From: Saccopteryx bilineata
Taxonomy: Eukaryota; Chordata; Mammalia; Chiroptera; Emballonuridae
Assembly (NCBI RefSeq): GCF_036850765.1
Contig: NC_089492.1
Coordinates: 164,298,296-164,362,295 of the forward strand
Direction of reading: 5' to 3'
Length of the DNA stretch: 64,000 nucleotides
The position numbers were made by a program, and so were the translations under genes. Under the pieces are notes generated by a model, which saw only the letters and a list, made by a program, of their open reading frames with translations, was not told the origin of the DNA and ran no database searches. This document shows, piece after piece, positions 1-12,004 of the stretch (the first letter of the stretch is position 1; every line of letters starts with the position of its first letter).

Positions 1-318
1 AGGAGAAGCGCCCATCTGCTTTCTCCACCCCTCCCCCTCTCCTTCCTCTCTGTCTCTCTCTTCCCCTCCCTCAGCCAAGGCTCCATTGGAGCAAAGATGG
101 CCCGGGCGCTGGGGATGGCTCCTTGGCCTCTGCCCCAGGCGCTAGAGTGGCTCTGGTCCCAATGGAGCGACGCCCCGGAGGGGCAGAGCATCGCCCCCTG
201 GTGGGCAGAGCGTCGCCCCCTGGGTGGGCGTGCCGGGTGGATCCCAGTCAGCGCATGCGGGAGTCTGTCTGACTGTCTATCCCGGTTTCCAGCTTCAGAA
301 AAATACAAAAAAAAAAAA
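1..318 (+). mobile_element. VES-like tRNA-derived SINE, head cut off by window edge
   Basis: The body matches the full copy at 4619-4968: the pyrimidine-rich middle, the CATTGGAGCAAAGATGGCCC block, the GCATGCGGGAGTCTGTCTGAC block and an A-rich tail from about 297. The tRNA-like head lies outside the window. The open frame at 97-441 is SINE-derived and not a gene. Confidence 0.9.
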
Positions 319-344
319 AACCCAAAAAACAAAAAACTCCTGCT

Positions 345-954
345 CTGCGAAAGACACTGTCAAGAGATTGAGAAGATAAACTGCTCTTTATTTTGTCTTT
401 CAATTTGGAATTTTCTACGGACCTACTTTCCATGTCAGTAATCCTGACTCCTGCTGCATTCGGACTGCTGTTAAGCACACTGAATGGGTTATTTCCAGTT
501 ACTGTAATTTTTATAATTAGAGTGTCCATATGATTTTTAATAGATTCCAGTTCTATAAGTAAAATTTATCTATCTTTTCATCTTTGCCCATCTTTTCTTC
601 TGTTTTCTTAAACATATTAGTCATATTTAAAGTCCAGTCAACTCAAATATCTGTAACTGTTTCTATTAACTTTTCTCTTAGTGTTTAGTCATTTGGATTT
701 GATTTTTAGCATGCCTCACAATTATATACTGGATCCTACACATTGTGAATAAAAAAAAATTGTAGAGGCTCTGGAAGATGTTATCTACCTTTAAAGAGTT
801 AAGTTTTATTCTAGTAGACAGAATACTGGCAAATTACTTTGAACCTGTCAAGATTGGCTTTAAGCTTTGTTAGATCTGTTTCATTCAGTATTGCCCTTAT
901 GCTAATGGTGTGGCTTTTTCTGACTCTCAACCAAAAGCTTTGGGTGTCTTTTTA
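345..954. other. AT-rich intergenic sequence, no recognised feature
   Basis: Plain AT-rich DNA between a SINE and a hAT MITE. I see no coding frame, RNA gene or repeat I can name. Confidence 0.5.
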
Positions 955-962
955 CCTTAGAG

Positions 963-1117
963 CAGCGGTTCTCAACCTGTGGGTCCACAGGGGTCACCTA
1001 AAGCCATCGGAAATGTATTGTATAATAAATATGTATTTTCCGATGGCTTTAGGCGAACCCTGTGTTTTGGTCGTTCGACTCCCGCCGGGGTCACAACCCA
1101 CAGGTTGAGAACCACTG
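963..1117. mobile_element. SPIN-like hAT MITE (Buster-type)
   Basis: The ends are CAGCGGTTCTCAACCTGTGGG and its near-perfect inverse CCCACAGGTTGAGAACCACTG. The interior is a second palindrome around CCATCGGAAA / TTTCCGATGG, so nearly the whole 155 bp can fold on itself. It is flanked by an exact 8-bp duplication CCTTAGAG at 955-962 and 1118-1125, the hAT signature; TA in the central two positions fits the Buster-group target consensus nnnTAnnn. The termini and GGTCGTTCGAC core resemble SPIN elements. Non-autonomous, no ORF. Confidence 0.88.
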
Positions 1118-1125
1118 CCTTAGAG

Positions 1126-1795
1126 AGACTTGACGTCCAACTTGTGTTGGATGCTGAAATCTCTGCTTAGCTCATTAGCCTCCAAACTGCTGTTTTCTGG
1201 TGTGGTTTTTGGCATTTTGCTTGGGTATGCGAGACTTAGGAATGGACCACTATCTCGAGAGGACTTTGTACCTAGATTATTGAGCTACTCTCTACCATTC
1301 TCTTCCTCGGGAGTTCTCCTTCAAGTCCCAGCCACTTTCGTAGCTCTGTACTTTGACCTTTAACTCTTTAGCCCAGGAATACTGCCATCTTTTACTTTAT
1401 TTTATAGCACCTGGTTTGGAAAATGCCCTCAGAAGAAAAATCCCAGAGTGAATATGGAGCCTCACCTCATGTGCTTCTCTTCTCTCTGGGGTCATAGATT
1501 CAAGTCCTGCCTGCTTTGGTTATTCTTCAATGCCTTCAAAAAGTTATTTTTGTATTTCTCTAGTTATATATATAATAATTAGTTATAACTATATAAATAT
1601 AATATGTTCTATTTTATTTCACTGTCCCTAACCAGGGGAAGAGTTAGTCTGACACATATTCCTTCATCTTGGCTGGAACTGGAAGTCTCAGCACTTCTTA
1701 ACTTTTGGGTTTGTAGTAATTTTACTGAACTGTTTGTCTGCCTCAACTAAGGTTAATGATTCTCTTTAAATTAAGGAACCCCATTCCTATTCCTT
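1126..1795. other. Intergenic sequence, no recognised feature
   Basis: AT-rich sequence with a short TA-rich run near 1565-1600. Short frames here have no recognisable domains. Confidence 0.5.
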
Positions 1796-1809
1796 TTAAC
1801 TTATGTATT

Positions 1810-2172
1810 TTTTTTCCCTGAAGTTAGAAGCAGGGAGGCAGTCAGACAGACTCCTGCATGCACCCAACCGGGATCCACCCAGCATGCCCACCAGGAGGTG
1901 ATGCTCTCTGCCTATCTGGGGCTCGTTGTTCTATTGTGGCAGGAGCCATTCCAGCACCTGAGGCGGAGGCCATGGAGCCATCCTAAGTGCCAGGGCCAAC
2001 TTTACTCCAATGGAGCCTTGGTTGTGGGAGGGGAAGAGAGAGACAGAGAGGAAGGAGGGGAAAGGGTGGAGAAGCAGATGGGTGCTTCTCCTGTGTGCCC
2101 TGGCCAGCAATTGAACCTGGGACTTTCACATGCTGGGCAGATGCTCTACTGCTGAATCAACCAGCCAGGGCC
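1810..2172 (-). mobile_element. VES-like SINE
   Basis: Reverse-oriented copy: a T run (complement of the A tail) at the left, then the SINE body, and the tRNA-like head ending at CCAGCCAGGGCC. A target duplication TTAACTTATGTATT (1796-1809) recurs at 2173-2186 with one mismatch. Confidence 0.92.
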
Positions 2173-2186
2173 TTAACTTGTGTATT

Positions 2187-3040
2187 AGATAAAATCTACA
2201 ACTCTTCTGTGAGCAAAACCAAAGTCTGAGTCTGCTAGGATAGTAGCTTCAGCCAAGTAATACTACTAGAAGCCTGATTGTAGAGAATTCAATGGTAAAG
2301 AATGAATGGAAATCAGGAAGTGTAGACATCAAATGAACACAATGTAGTTAAGTAAACTGGTTCTAAGGGTAGTGAGAGATAGGATGGTGGTCAATGGAGG
2401 TAGGACTTTCTCAAATCAATAATAATAACAATAATAATAGCAATAGTGACTGTTGCCTAGATAAACCTCTCCCTTGCAGGCCTGAGCTATAGAGAATAGT
2501 GTACTAGAAGCTTTCTGCTTTTTGGAGACCTGATAGCTTCCTTTAGTTTAGAGGACACAGTGGGAATATACGAAAAGGATTTTTAGAACAAACATTTTGT
2601 GGATTTATTTAACCTATGAACTTTTTTCTTAACCATAAAAACATTCCCTTGACTTGATGGTAGATACCAAGGCATATATACTTTGAGTTTTTAATGAAAA
2701 ATGGCCACCAGAAAGTCTTAACTGAAAGGAAAATTGAGTATTGTCAAGGTTTTACAATAACAGGAAAATTGAAAAGAAAAGTAGATTTTAAAACAGTGGT
2801 TATCAGGCTAGATAGACAACAACCTGGAGAAGTAGTGTTTCCAGGGAGAGAGTAAGAGGATGACTGGTTTGGAAGGAGGAGGAAGACACAAACCGGGAGA
2901 AGATGGAGAGAGGGAGTGAGAAAAGGGGAAACTTTTTGAGATTGGAAATTCAGGAAGGTAAAAATGGAGCTGATAGAAGAAAATTAAAGAGGTCTGAGAA
3001 TGAAAACATCTCTAGGTTGAGGTAGTGGATGGGTAGCAAA
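2187..3040. other. Intergenic sequence, purine-rich toward its right end
   Basis: A short AAT/AAC run lies near 2416-2440. From about 2820 the strand is GA-rich and leads into the CpG-rich block that starts near 3048. No gene or named repeat seen. Confidence 0.5.
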
Positions 3041-3047
3041 TGGGGAG

Positions 3048-3700
3048 ATGAGAGAGGGTGAAGCAGCAGCGGCGGGTGTTTGTGTGAGAGGGATAGAGCC
3101 ATCTGGGCGGAGAAGGTGGCAGAGGCAGCGGGGAGGAGGCCTGTTCCTTCCAGGTCTCCGCCACAGCAGTGTCAACCAGAGCGGATGCTCGTCCACACCC
3201 AGAGATTGCGCGATGGCAGTGCGGGAAGACCAAGCAGGGACCGTTACTAGGACTGGGGTGGCCAGGCCCGGGAAACCCATGAAGAGGACAGACAGTAGTA
3301 GGTCCTGGTGCTGCCGCCGCCGCTGCGCGTCCGGCCGGGCGCACCACGCACCTTACTGGCCCGGGGACTCAGCGCGAGCCCCAAAGTCATCGCGGCAGTC
3401 TCCAGGCCGGGAAAGACGGCATCCCGAGCCGGCAGGGAGCTGGGCAGCGGCGGCCGAGGAGGAAAAGGAACCCTGGATGAGGTGAGAGCACCTGAGGGCT
3501 GCTGGGTTGCAGACGGTGCCGTGCGCTGGGTTGAAGAACCGCTCCCGGGGTTGGAGACCAGGGCGTCTTCCAGGGGTTGTTGCGGAGTGACATTAACCCG
3601 GAGAAGGTTAGAGGGCACCGGGATGGCGTTGGGCGGTGATAGGGCCAGAGGCGGGGGCGGAGGTGGTGAGACAGTGGGGAGTTGCCTAGCAATAAAGGTG
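3048..3700. promoter_or_regulatory. CpG-rich island, candidate promoter and first exon
   Basis: GC content and CpG density rise sharply here against an AT-rich background; no transposon signature explains it. On the plus strand GATGAG|GTGAGA at 3479-3481 reads as a good splice donor. On the minus strand an ATG at 3390-3388, with purine at -3, opens a 13-codon frame that runs to a donor-like AAG|GTGCGT at 3352/3351. A GC box (GGGGGCGGAG) lies near 3653-3662 and an X-box-like RFX motif GTTGCCTAGCAAT at 3681-3693. Longer frames on both strands are proline/arginine-rich without recognisable domains, as expected of chance frames in GC-rich DNA. It could be the 5' end of a gene in either direction, or a decayed GC-rich insertion. 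Confidence 0.45.
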
Positions 3701-4607
3701 TGGCGCTGATTATACTGAATTAAAGCTTGGGCAACCCAGTCTTTATCCCAAGATCTTTGTCTATTGTGTCGGCACCCACTTTGTTGCTGGAGATGAGAGT
3801 GAAGGTCATACCGTTTGGGTCAAGGGAGAGATGAGCGTATAATTCAGTTGTGGTGCCAGGGTGGCAGCATTAGGGATAGTAGAAGATAAGCGTGTGGATG
3901 TTGAAAGAGTATGCACTGCCTTCTCTTCTTTTTTTGTTTATATTTATCTTAGATGTAAACAGCAGGTTTGGGGGTCAGAGATAGTTCTGTTTTCCTACCT
4001 ACCTTTTTCCCCCTGCAGAGCTGAAGCCCTACATGTTGGCTGGATGAGGCAATGCAGGACAAGCGCCACCTTTAACCCAGTCCTGACTTGGAAGACCAGA
4101 CAAATTAGATCCAAATTTTCTTCATGTAACAGCAGCGGGATGAAAATCTGTCATACACACGATATTTTAAAAAGAGACAGATTGTGCTGCTGCTTTTTTT
4201 TTTTTTTTGAAATAAGCATTTCCTCGTCATAGCATCTTTAGCGTATTCTTTCTGAGAGGCTCATACTCATAAATCCAAGTATAAGGCAACAATAGTCTGT
4301 CTCTTAGAGTCATTCGCTAACTGGGATCTAAAAGAAGTGGCTTTATTTCTCTAGGCTTCAGTTTCCTATGCATAATATCAGGATTTGGATCTTTTGGGTA
4401 TTAATTAAGTATATATTAATGGACCCGTATTCTGTATTCAGGACTGTGCTTTATTTGTGAACTAGGATACTTAGTTTATTCAGACACTTGATTGTATTTA
4501 TTCATCACAGTGTCCACTGTTTGAGAAAACCAAGTGAGATATTCAATCAACAATGCTTAAAGGAAACACATTTCTATTTTTAAAAAATCAATAATAAATT
4601 ACTATTT
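3700..4607. other. Intergenic sequence, no recognised feature
   Basis: Normal-composition DNA to the right of the CpG island. A pyrimidine tract followed by CAG occurs near 4003-4018, which could be a splice acceptor, but no coding frame follows that I can recognise. Confidence 0.4.
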
Positions 4608-4618
4608 AAGAAGGAATG

Positions 4619-4939
4619 GGCCCTGGCCGGTTGGCTCAGCGGTAGAGCGTCGGCCTAGCGTGTGGAGGACCCGGGTTCGATTCCCGGCCAGGGCACACAG
4701 GAGAAGCGCCCATTTGCTTCTCCACCCCTCCGCCGCGCTTTCCTCTCTGTCTCTCTCTTCCCCTCCCGCAGCCGAGGCTCCATTGGAGCAAAGATGGCCC
4801 GGGCGCTGGGGATGGCTCTGTGGCCTCTGCCTCAGGCGCTAGAGTGGCTCTGGTCGCAGCATGGCGACGCCCAATCCCGGTCAGGCGCATGCGGGAGTCT
4901 GTCTGACTGTCTCTCCCTGTTTCCAGCTTCAGAAAAATG

Positions 4940-4968
<29 letters not shown>
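4619..4968 (+). mobile_element. VES-like SINE, full length, intact Pol III promoter
   Basis: Complete copy from the tRNA-like head to a long A tail. Box A TGGCTCAGCGG (4632-4642) and box B GGTTCGATTCC (4674-4684) both match Pol III consensus. Target duplication AAGAAGGAATG occurs at 4608-4618 and 4969-4979. The intact boxes, roughly 30-A tail and perfect duplication indicate a young copy. The tRNA resemblance is SINE-derived, not a tRNA gene. Confidence 0.95.
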
Positions 4969-4972
<4 letters not shown>

Positions 4973-5514
4973 AGGAATGAAACAAGAAGTATTCATTATT
5001 TGTTTTTGTTTTTTTTTTTATAAAATATAATCTTATCCCAAACATAATTACTTAAAAAGAAAAAATATATATCTATGGGATGTTTATTTTTCACAGACAA
5101 CTTTGAAATTTTTACAAGGCTGAAACCAAAAAAATAGGTTCATAACATATACTCCCATGTATAAGATGCACCCTTTTACAAAAAATTTGAGTTCTAAAAA
5201 CTGGGTGCGCCTTATACAGTGGTTGTAATTTTTTAAATCTTATTTTTTATTAATTTTAATGCCGTGACATTGATAAATCAGGGTACATATGTTCCTATGT
5301 TCCAAGAAAACATCTCCAGATTATTTTGACATTTGATTATGCTGCATACCCCTCACCCAAAGTCAAATTGTCTTCAGTCACCTTCTATGTGGTTTTCTTT
5401 GTGCCCCTCCCCTCACCCCAGCCCCTCTCTCTCCTTCCTCGCCCTCCCACCCCAACCCACCCCCTGTTACCATCACATTCTTATCCATGTCTCTGAGTCT
5501 CATTTTTATGTCCC

Positions 5515-8500
5515 ATCTATGTATGGGTTCATATAGTTCTTCGTTTTTTCTGGTTTACTTATTTCACTCTGTATAATGTTATCAAGGTCCATCCATGTTA
5601 TTGTAAATGATCCGATGTCATCATTTCTTATGGCTGAGTAGTATTCCATAATATATATATATATATCAAAGCTTTTTAATCCACTCTTCCTCTGATGGAC
5701 ATTTGGGCTATTTTCAGATCTTCGCTATTGTGAACAATGCTGCCACAAACATGCGGGTGCATTTCTCCTTCTGGAACCGTTCTATGGTGTCCTTGGGGTA
5801 TATTCCTAAAAGTGGGATAGCTGGGTCAAAATGCAGTTTGATTTTTAATTTTTTGAGGAATCTCCATACTGTTTTCCACAGAGGCTGCACCAGTCTGCAT
5901 TCCCACCAGCAGTGCAGGAAGGTTCCCTTTTCTCCACATCCTTGCCAGCACTTATTCTGTGTTGTTTTGTTGATGAGCACCATTCTGACCGGTGTGAGGT
6001 GATATCTCATTGTGGTTTTAATTTGCATTTCTCTAATGATAAGTGATGTTGAGCATTTTTTAATATACCTATTGGCCATCTGTATGTCCTCTTTAGAGAA
6101 GTATCTATTCATTTCTTTTGCCCATTTTTTGATTGGATTGTTTGTCTTTCTGGTGTTGAGATTTACAAGTTCTTTATAAATTTTCTTATTAACCCTTTAT
6201 CAGATGTACTGTCAAATATGTTCTCCCATTGTATAGTTTGTCTTTCTATTCTGTTCTTATTGTCTTTGGCTGTGCAAAAGCTTTATAGTTTGATATAGTC
6301 CCATTTGTTTATCCTGCCTTTTATTTCACTTGCCCGTGGAGATAAATCAGTAAATATACTGCTGCGAGAGATGTCGGAGAGCTTGCTGCCTATGTTTTCT
6401 TCAAAGATGCTTATGGTTTCATGGCTTACATTTAAGTCTTTTATCCATTTTGAGTTTATTTTTGTGAATGGTGTAAGTTGGTGGTCTAGTTTTATCTTTT
6501 TGCAGGTAGCTGTCCAGTTTTCCCAACACCATTTATTAAAGAGGCTATCTTTATTCCATTGTATGCCCTTACCTCCTTTGTCAAATATCAGTTGTCCATA
6601 GAGCTGTGGGTTTATTTCTGGGTGCTCCGTCCTGTTCCATTGATCTATGTGCCTGTTCTTATGCCAGTACCAGGCTTTTTTGAGTACAATGGCCTTGTAG
6701 TATAACTTGATATCAGGAAGTGTGATACCTCCCCCTTTATTCTTCTTTTTTAGGATTGCTGAGGCTATTCATGTTCTCTTTTGGTTCCATATAAATTTTT
6801 GGAATATGTGATCTATATCTTTAAAGTATGTCATTGGTATTTTAATTGGTATTGCATTGAATTTATAAATTGCTTTGGGTAATATAGACATTTTAATGAT
6901 GTTTATTCTTCTTAACCATGAGCATGGTATACGCTTCCACTTGTTTGTATCTTCCTTGATTTCTTTTATCAATGTTTTATAATTTTCTTTAGTCTCCTTG
7001 GTTAAATGTACTCCTAGGTGCCTTATTTCTTTGGTTGTAATAGTGAAGGGGATGGTTTCCTTAATTTCTCTTTCTGACTGTTCATTGTTGGTGTATAAAA
7101 ATGCCTCTGATTTCTGAGTATTAATTTTATATCCTGCCACTTTGCTGAATTCATTTATCAGGTCCAGTAGTTTTTTGACTGAGACTTTAGGGTTTTCTAT
7201 ATACAATATCATATCATCTGCAAATAATGATAGTTTTACTTCTTCTTTTCCAATTTGGATGCCTTTTATTTCTTTTTCTTGTCTGATTGCTGTGGCTAGG
7301 ACTTCCAGGACTATGTTGAATAAGAGTGGTGAAAGGAGGCACCCCTGCCTTATTCCTGATCTTAAGGGGATTGCTTTTAATTTTTGCCCATTGAGTATGA
7401 TGTTGGCTGTGGGTTTGTCATAGATGGCCTTTGTCATGTTGAGGTATGTTCCCTGTATTCCCACTTTGCTGAGAGTTTTGATCATGAATGGGTGCTGGAT
7501 TTTATCAAATGCTTTTTCTGCATCTATTGAAATTATCATGTGGTTTTCTTCCTTTCTTTTGTCTATGTGATGAATCACATTGATTTGTGAATATTGTACC
7601 AGCCTTGCCTCCCCAGAATAAATCCCACTTGATCATGGTATATTAATTTTTTTTATATATTACTGGATCCGGTTTGCTAATATTTTGCTGAGGATTTTAG
7701 CATCTAAGTTCATCAGGGATATTGGCCTATAATTTTCTTTCTTTGTGTTGTCTTTGCCTGGTTTTGGAATCAGAATTATGCTCGCCTCATAAAAGGAGCT
7801 TGGAAGTCTTCCTTCATCTTGAATTTTTTGAAATAGCTTGAGAAGGATAAGAATTAGTTCTTCTTTGAATATTTGGTAGAATTCACTTGTGAAGCCATCT
7901 GGCCCAGGACTTTTCTTTGTTGGGAGTTTTTTGATAACTTTTTTTATCTCATTTGTTGTAATCGGTCTGTTTAGGTTTTCTGATTCTTCCAGATTGATTT
8001 TTGGAAGATTGTATGTTTCAAGGAATTTGTCCATTTCATCTAAGGTTGTCTAGTTTTTTGGCATACAGTTCTTCATAGTATTTTCTTACAATATTTTGTA
8101 TTTCTGTTGTGTCAGTTGTTATTTCTCCACTCTCATTTCTAATTTTATTTATTTGAGTCCTCTCTCTTTTTTTCTTGGTGATTCTAGTTAAAGGCTCATT
8201 GATTTTGTTTACCTTTTCAAAGAACCAGCTCCTAGTTTCATGGATCCTCTGTATTGTTTCTTTAGCCTCTATGTCATTTATTTTTGCTCTGATCTTTATT
8301 ATTTCCTTCCTTCTACTACATTTGGGCTTTACTTGCTGTTCTTTTTCTAGTTCTTTTAGGTGCAGGGTCAAGTTGTTTATTTGAGCTTTTTCTAGCTTCT
8401 TAAAGTGTGCCTGTAATGCTATGAACTTCCCTCTCAGTACTGCTTTTGCTGTGTCCCATAAATTTTGAGTTGTTGTATGCTCATTATCATTCATTTCTAG

Positions 8501-9290
8501 GAATTTTTTATTTCTTCTTTGATCTCATTCTTAATCCATTCGTTATTTAACAACCTGCTATTTAGTTTCCATGTGTTTGAGAACTTTTGAGCTTTTCTGT
8601 TGTGGTTGATTTCTAGTTTCATGCCATTGTGATCAGAGAAAGTGCTTGATATGATTTCAATCTTCTTAAATTTGTTGAGACCACTTTTGTGCCCTAACAT
8701 GTGGTCTATCCTAGAGAATGTACCATAAGCACTTGAAAGGAATGTATATTCTGCTGCTATAGGGTGAAAAGTTCTGAAGATATCTATTAAATCAAGTTGA
8801 TCTAGTGTGTCCTTTAAGTGTGCTGTTTCTTTGTTAATTTTCTTTCTTGAGGATCTATCTAGTGATGTTAGTGGGGTATTAAAATCCCCTACTATTATAG
8901 TATTGCTGTTGATCTCGCCCTTTATATTCATCAAAGTCTGCTTTATGTATTTAGGTGCTCCTATATTAGGTGTGTAGATATTTATAATGGTTATATCTTT
9001 CTATTGGATTGCTCCCTTTATCATTATGTAGTGGCCTTCTTTATCTCTTACTATATTCTTTGTTTTAAAGTCTATTTTGTCTGATATAAGTATTGCTACC
9101 CTAGCTTTTTTTAAATTTCTATTTGCATGAAATGTTTTTTTCCATCCTTTACCTTCAGTCTATGTGCATCTTTTGTTTTAAGGTGTGTCTCTTGTAGACA
9201 GCTTATGTATGGGTCCTGTTTTCTTATTCATGCAGCTACCCTATGTCTTTTGATTGGATCATTTAATCTGTAGTTGTTTATTGCCATTTT
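5515..9290 (-). pseudogene. L1 ORF2 relic (endonuclease-reverse transcriptase)
   Basis: ORF2p would nick target DNA and reverse-transcribe L1 RNA. Open segments lie at 8934-8497 (endonuclease: [26 protein letters not shown]), 8494-8036 (linker), 8034-7660 (start of the [35 protein letters not shown]), 7578-6769 (RT core: [11 protein letters not shown], catalytic LFADDMILY) and 6112-5714 (C-terminal domain with [18 protein letters not shown]). These do not form one frame, so the gene is dead. Its order and content match the intact-looking copy at 51959-48147. Confidence 0.92.
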
Positions 9291-9609
9291 ATTCTTTAAA
9301 GTTGTATTCCTCTTTTGCTATATTCTTTTCCCACTTTGATCTGTTTACACCATGCCCCTTAACATTTCCTGCAGCATTGGTTTGGTTGTAATGAATTCCT
9401 TGAGTTTTTTTTGTCTGGGAAGCTTTTTATTTCTCCTTCAATTTTAAATGACAGCCTTGCTGGGTAAAGTAGTCTTTGGTTGTAGGTTCTTGTTCTGCAT
9501 TACTTTGAATATTTCTTGCCATTCCCTTCTGGCCTCAAGTGTTTCTGTTGAGAAGTCTAACGTCATCCTTATAGGGGATCCTTTGTAGGTGATAGTCTTT
9601 TTTTCTCTA

Positions 9610-10670
9610 GCAGCTTATAATATTTTCTCTTTATCACGTAGCTTTGGTATTTTAATTATGATGTGTCTTGGTGTAGGTTTCTTTGGATTTCTCTTTAATG
9701 GAGTCCTCTGTGCTTCTTGAACTTGTGAGAGTTTCTTCTGCATTAATTTAGGGAAGTTTTCAGCTATGATATGATTGAATAAAGTCTCTATTCGTTTTTC
9801 TTTTTCTTCTTCTTTAGGAACCACTATGATGCTGATGTTATTTCTCTTTATGTTGTTACAGAGCTCTCTAAGAGTTTTCTCAGACTTTTTTTTTTTTTTT
9901 TGTATTTCTCTGAAGCTGGAAATGGGAAGAAACAGTCAGACAGACTCCCGCATGCGCCCGACCGGAGTTCACCCAGCACGCCCACCAGGGGGCGACGCGC
10001 TGCCCACCAGGGGGTGATGCTCTGCCCCTCCAGGGCGTCGCTCTGTTGCGATCAGAGCCACTCTAGCTCCTGGGGCAGAGGCCAAGGAGCCATCCCCAGT
10101 GCCCAGGCCATCTTTGCTCCAATGGAGCCTCGCTGCGGGAGGGGAAGAGAGAGACAGAGAGGAAGGAGGGGGAGGGGTGGAGAAGCAAATGGGTGCTTCT
10201 CCTGTGTGCCCTGGCTGGGAATCGAACCCGGGACCCCTGCACGCCAGGCCAATGCTCTACCACTGAGCCAACTGGCCAGGGCCTCCTCAGACTTTTTGAG
10301 TCTCTTTTCTTTTTTCTTCTCTGCTTTCATGCCTTCATTCCAGTTGTCCTCCAACTCACTAATTTGATCCTCAGCTCTATTTATCCTGTTTTTAATTCCT
10401 TCCATTGTGGTCTTCATTTCTGATATTGTATTTGTCACCTCCAACTGATTCTTTTTTTAATATTTCAATATCCTTTTTTATACTCGCTATTTCTTTATTT
10501 AGGTGTTTATAATGACCATCCATTGTTGTTCTAAGATCCCTAAGCATCCTTACAATCATTATTTTGAACTCTGCATCTGGAAGTTTGGTTATTTCCATAT
10601 CACTCAGTTCATTTCCTGGATGTTTCTCTTGTGGTTTTATTTGGATTGCACTTCTCTGTCTTCTCATTAT
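9610..10670 (-). pseudogene. L1 ORF1 relic, interrupted by a SINE
   Basis: ORF1p is the L1 RNA-binding chaperone. Coiled-coil segments (10667-10392 and about 10444-10285) and a C-terminal segment with NPKKPTPRHIIIKIPK (within 9824-9615) are visible in minus-strand frames. The VES SINE at 9891-10284 splits the gene, and frameshifts break the rest. Confidence 0.88.
9891..10284 (-). mobile_element. VES-like SINE inserted in L1 ORF1
   Basis: Reverse-oriented full-length SINE with target duplication CTCAGACTTTTT at 9879-9890 and 10285-10296. The tRNA head reads ACTGGCCAGGGC at the right. It dates after the L1 it interrupts. Confidence 0.93.
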
Positions 10671-11599
10671 ATCTGTGTGTTTGGGTGTTTTGTTTGTAGA
10701 GCTGGTTGAGTCTAGGCTTGGTGTTGTCTGCCTCCAGTTTTCAATTGTGTTATTTCTAGGTCTTCTTGGGTTGGCATCAGCTATTATTTGTAATCCACTT
10801 TCGTATTTGGGCCACTTTGAAGGCTTGATTTGTTTGTTTTCTTAACAGGTGATTATCTTGTTTGCTGATCTCAGCAGGGGGCTTATTTGAAACTGTATTC
10901 AGGAATGTGGTGGGTGTAACCTGAGACTCTGAAGTCCTCTTCTGACAGTTAATCTCTCTGGAGGCGGGTTGGTTTCTCAGCTTTAGTAGGGGGAGGTGTA
11001 TCTCAGATCTCCATGGAGACCTGAGGTACTGCCCTTCATCCCCACTTCTTGTTTTCAGCTGTGTCTTGTGCTGATTGGAGCTGGAGAGATGTCTGGAGAT
11101 CTGTGACTTGGAAGCACTTCAGACTTTTGTTTTGTGGAAGGATCAGCCCCTCCCCAAGCTATGGCCACCTCCAGCACTGAATAAGTCAGCTTTTCAGGTC
11201 ATCCCCTGCATTCCTCTGCCCCTCACCATCTGTCTCTCTCTCTCCCCTTTCTTTCTGGAAGACAAGCCAGCCCTTTCAACAACACCTCGTTCCCTGGTCA
11301 CCAGGCAAGTGGCTGCGAGCAGTATTTACTGCTCTTTTCCTTGGAGTGAAATCCCTTCTGGGATCTCAGCTTCACCCCTCCTTCCTGTTCCTGTAAGCAG
11401 GGGAGATTCAGGCACTCCCTACCAGGTTTTTTGTGGCTTCTTCTTTGCTCCTTGGTTTTTGAGAGCTGTTCTTGTAGTCCAGATTTGGTTTTTCATGCTA
11501 ATTGTTCATAAATTAGTTTGTAATCCAGTTCACTGGTGTGAGCTGGGAGTCTGTGTGTCTGTCTACTCCGCTGCCATCTTCAGGTCTCTGATGTAGAAA

Positions 11600-12004
11600 T
11601 TCTTAATAAAAGTACTTGGAAGCCTGGTTCCGAGGGAGACCGCACTATGTCAATGTAGAAGCTACTGGGTGGAGGTTTTTCTTTTGATAACTGCTGCAGA
11701 AATGACATCTTGGAAGCTGATTCTGATGATCTTTTTAGCTTCCCATTTGCTTAGAATATTCACATACCAATTACCAGCTGTCCTTGACCCAAACATTGAA
11801 AATATGGGAGTACCACATCTTAGTGCAATTAATTACAAAATTTTATGGTGTGCCTCGGTACAGCTTAATGGGGCCCCATTGGCATGCTCATCTCAGCTGT
11901 CCTTGGTCAGAAGGCAGGGAGACAGTCCATGTTTAACATTGGAGTCTGAGCAACTGACCTGTAATTTTTTTAAACTTGCATTTCCTGCTTTTTTGTGCTT
12001 GTCT
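11600..12004. other. Unassigned sequence between L1 and SINE, probably Tigger arm
   Basis: Lies inside the Tigger boundaries, but I do not recognise its internal sequence. It may include another older insertion. Confidence 0.4.

Larger units (their letters stand above)
5235..11595 (-). mobile_element. Full-length L1, decayed, inside the Tigger element
   Basis: Minus-strand L1. The 3' end with an A-rich tail lies at about 5235 and the 5' start near 11580 (TCTACTCCGCTGCCATCTTC, complement of a typical GAAGATGGCGGCGGAGTAG start). The 3' UTR has a G-rich polypurine tract in sense (complement of 5401-5466). ORF2 and ORF1 are recognisable but broken. A VES SINE interrupts ORF1 at 9891-10284. Flanks AAATCTTA (left) and AAATTCTTA (right) may be a worn target duplication. 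Confidence 0.88.

Noticed and set aside
3048..3485. 145-codon open frame on the plus strand in the CpG island
   Set aside because: Arg/Ala/Gly-rich composition typical of chance frames in GC-rich DNA, with overlapping frames on both strands and no recognisable domain.
4621..4695. tRNA gene-like sequence at the start of a SINE (also in all other SINE heads)
   Set aside because: Followed directly by SINE body and A tail and flanked by target duplications; it is a tRNA-derived SINE promoter, not a functional tRNA.
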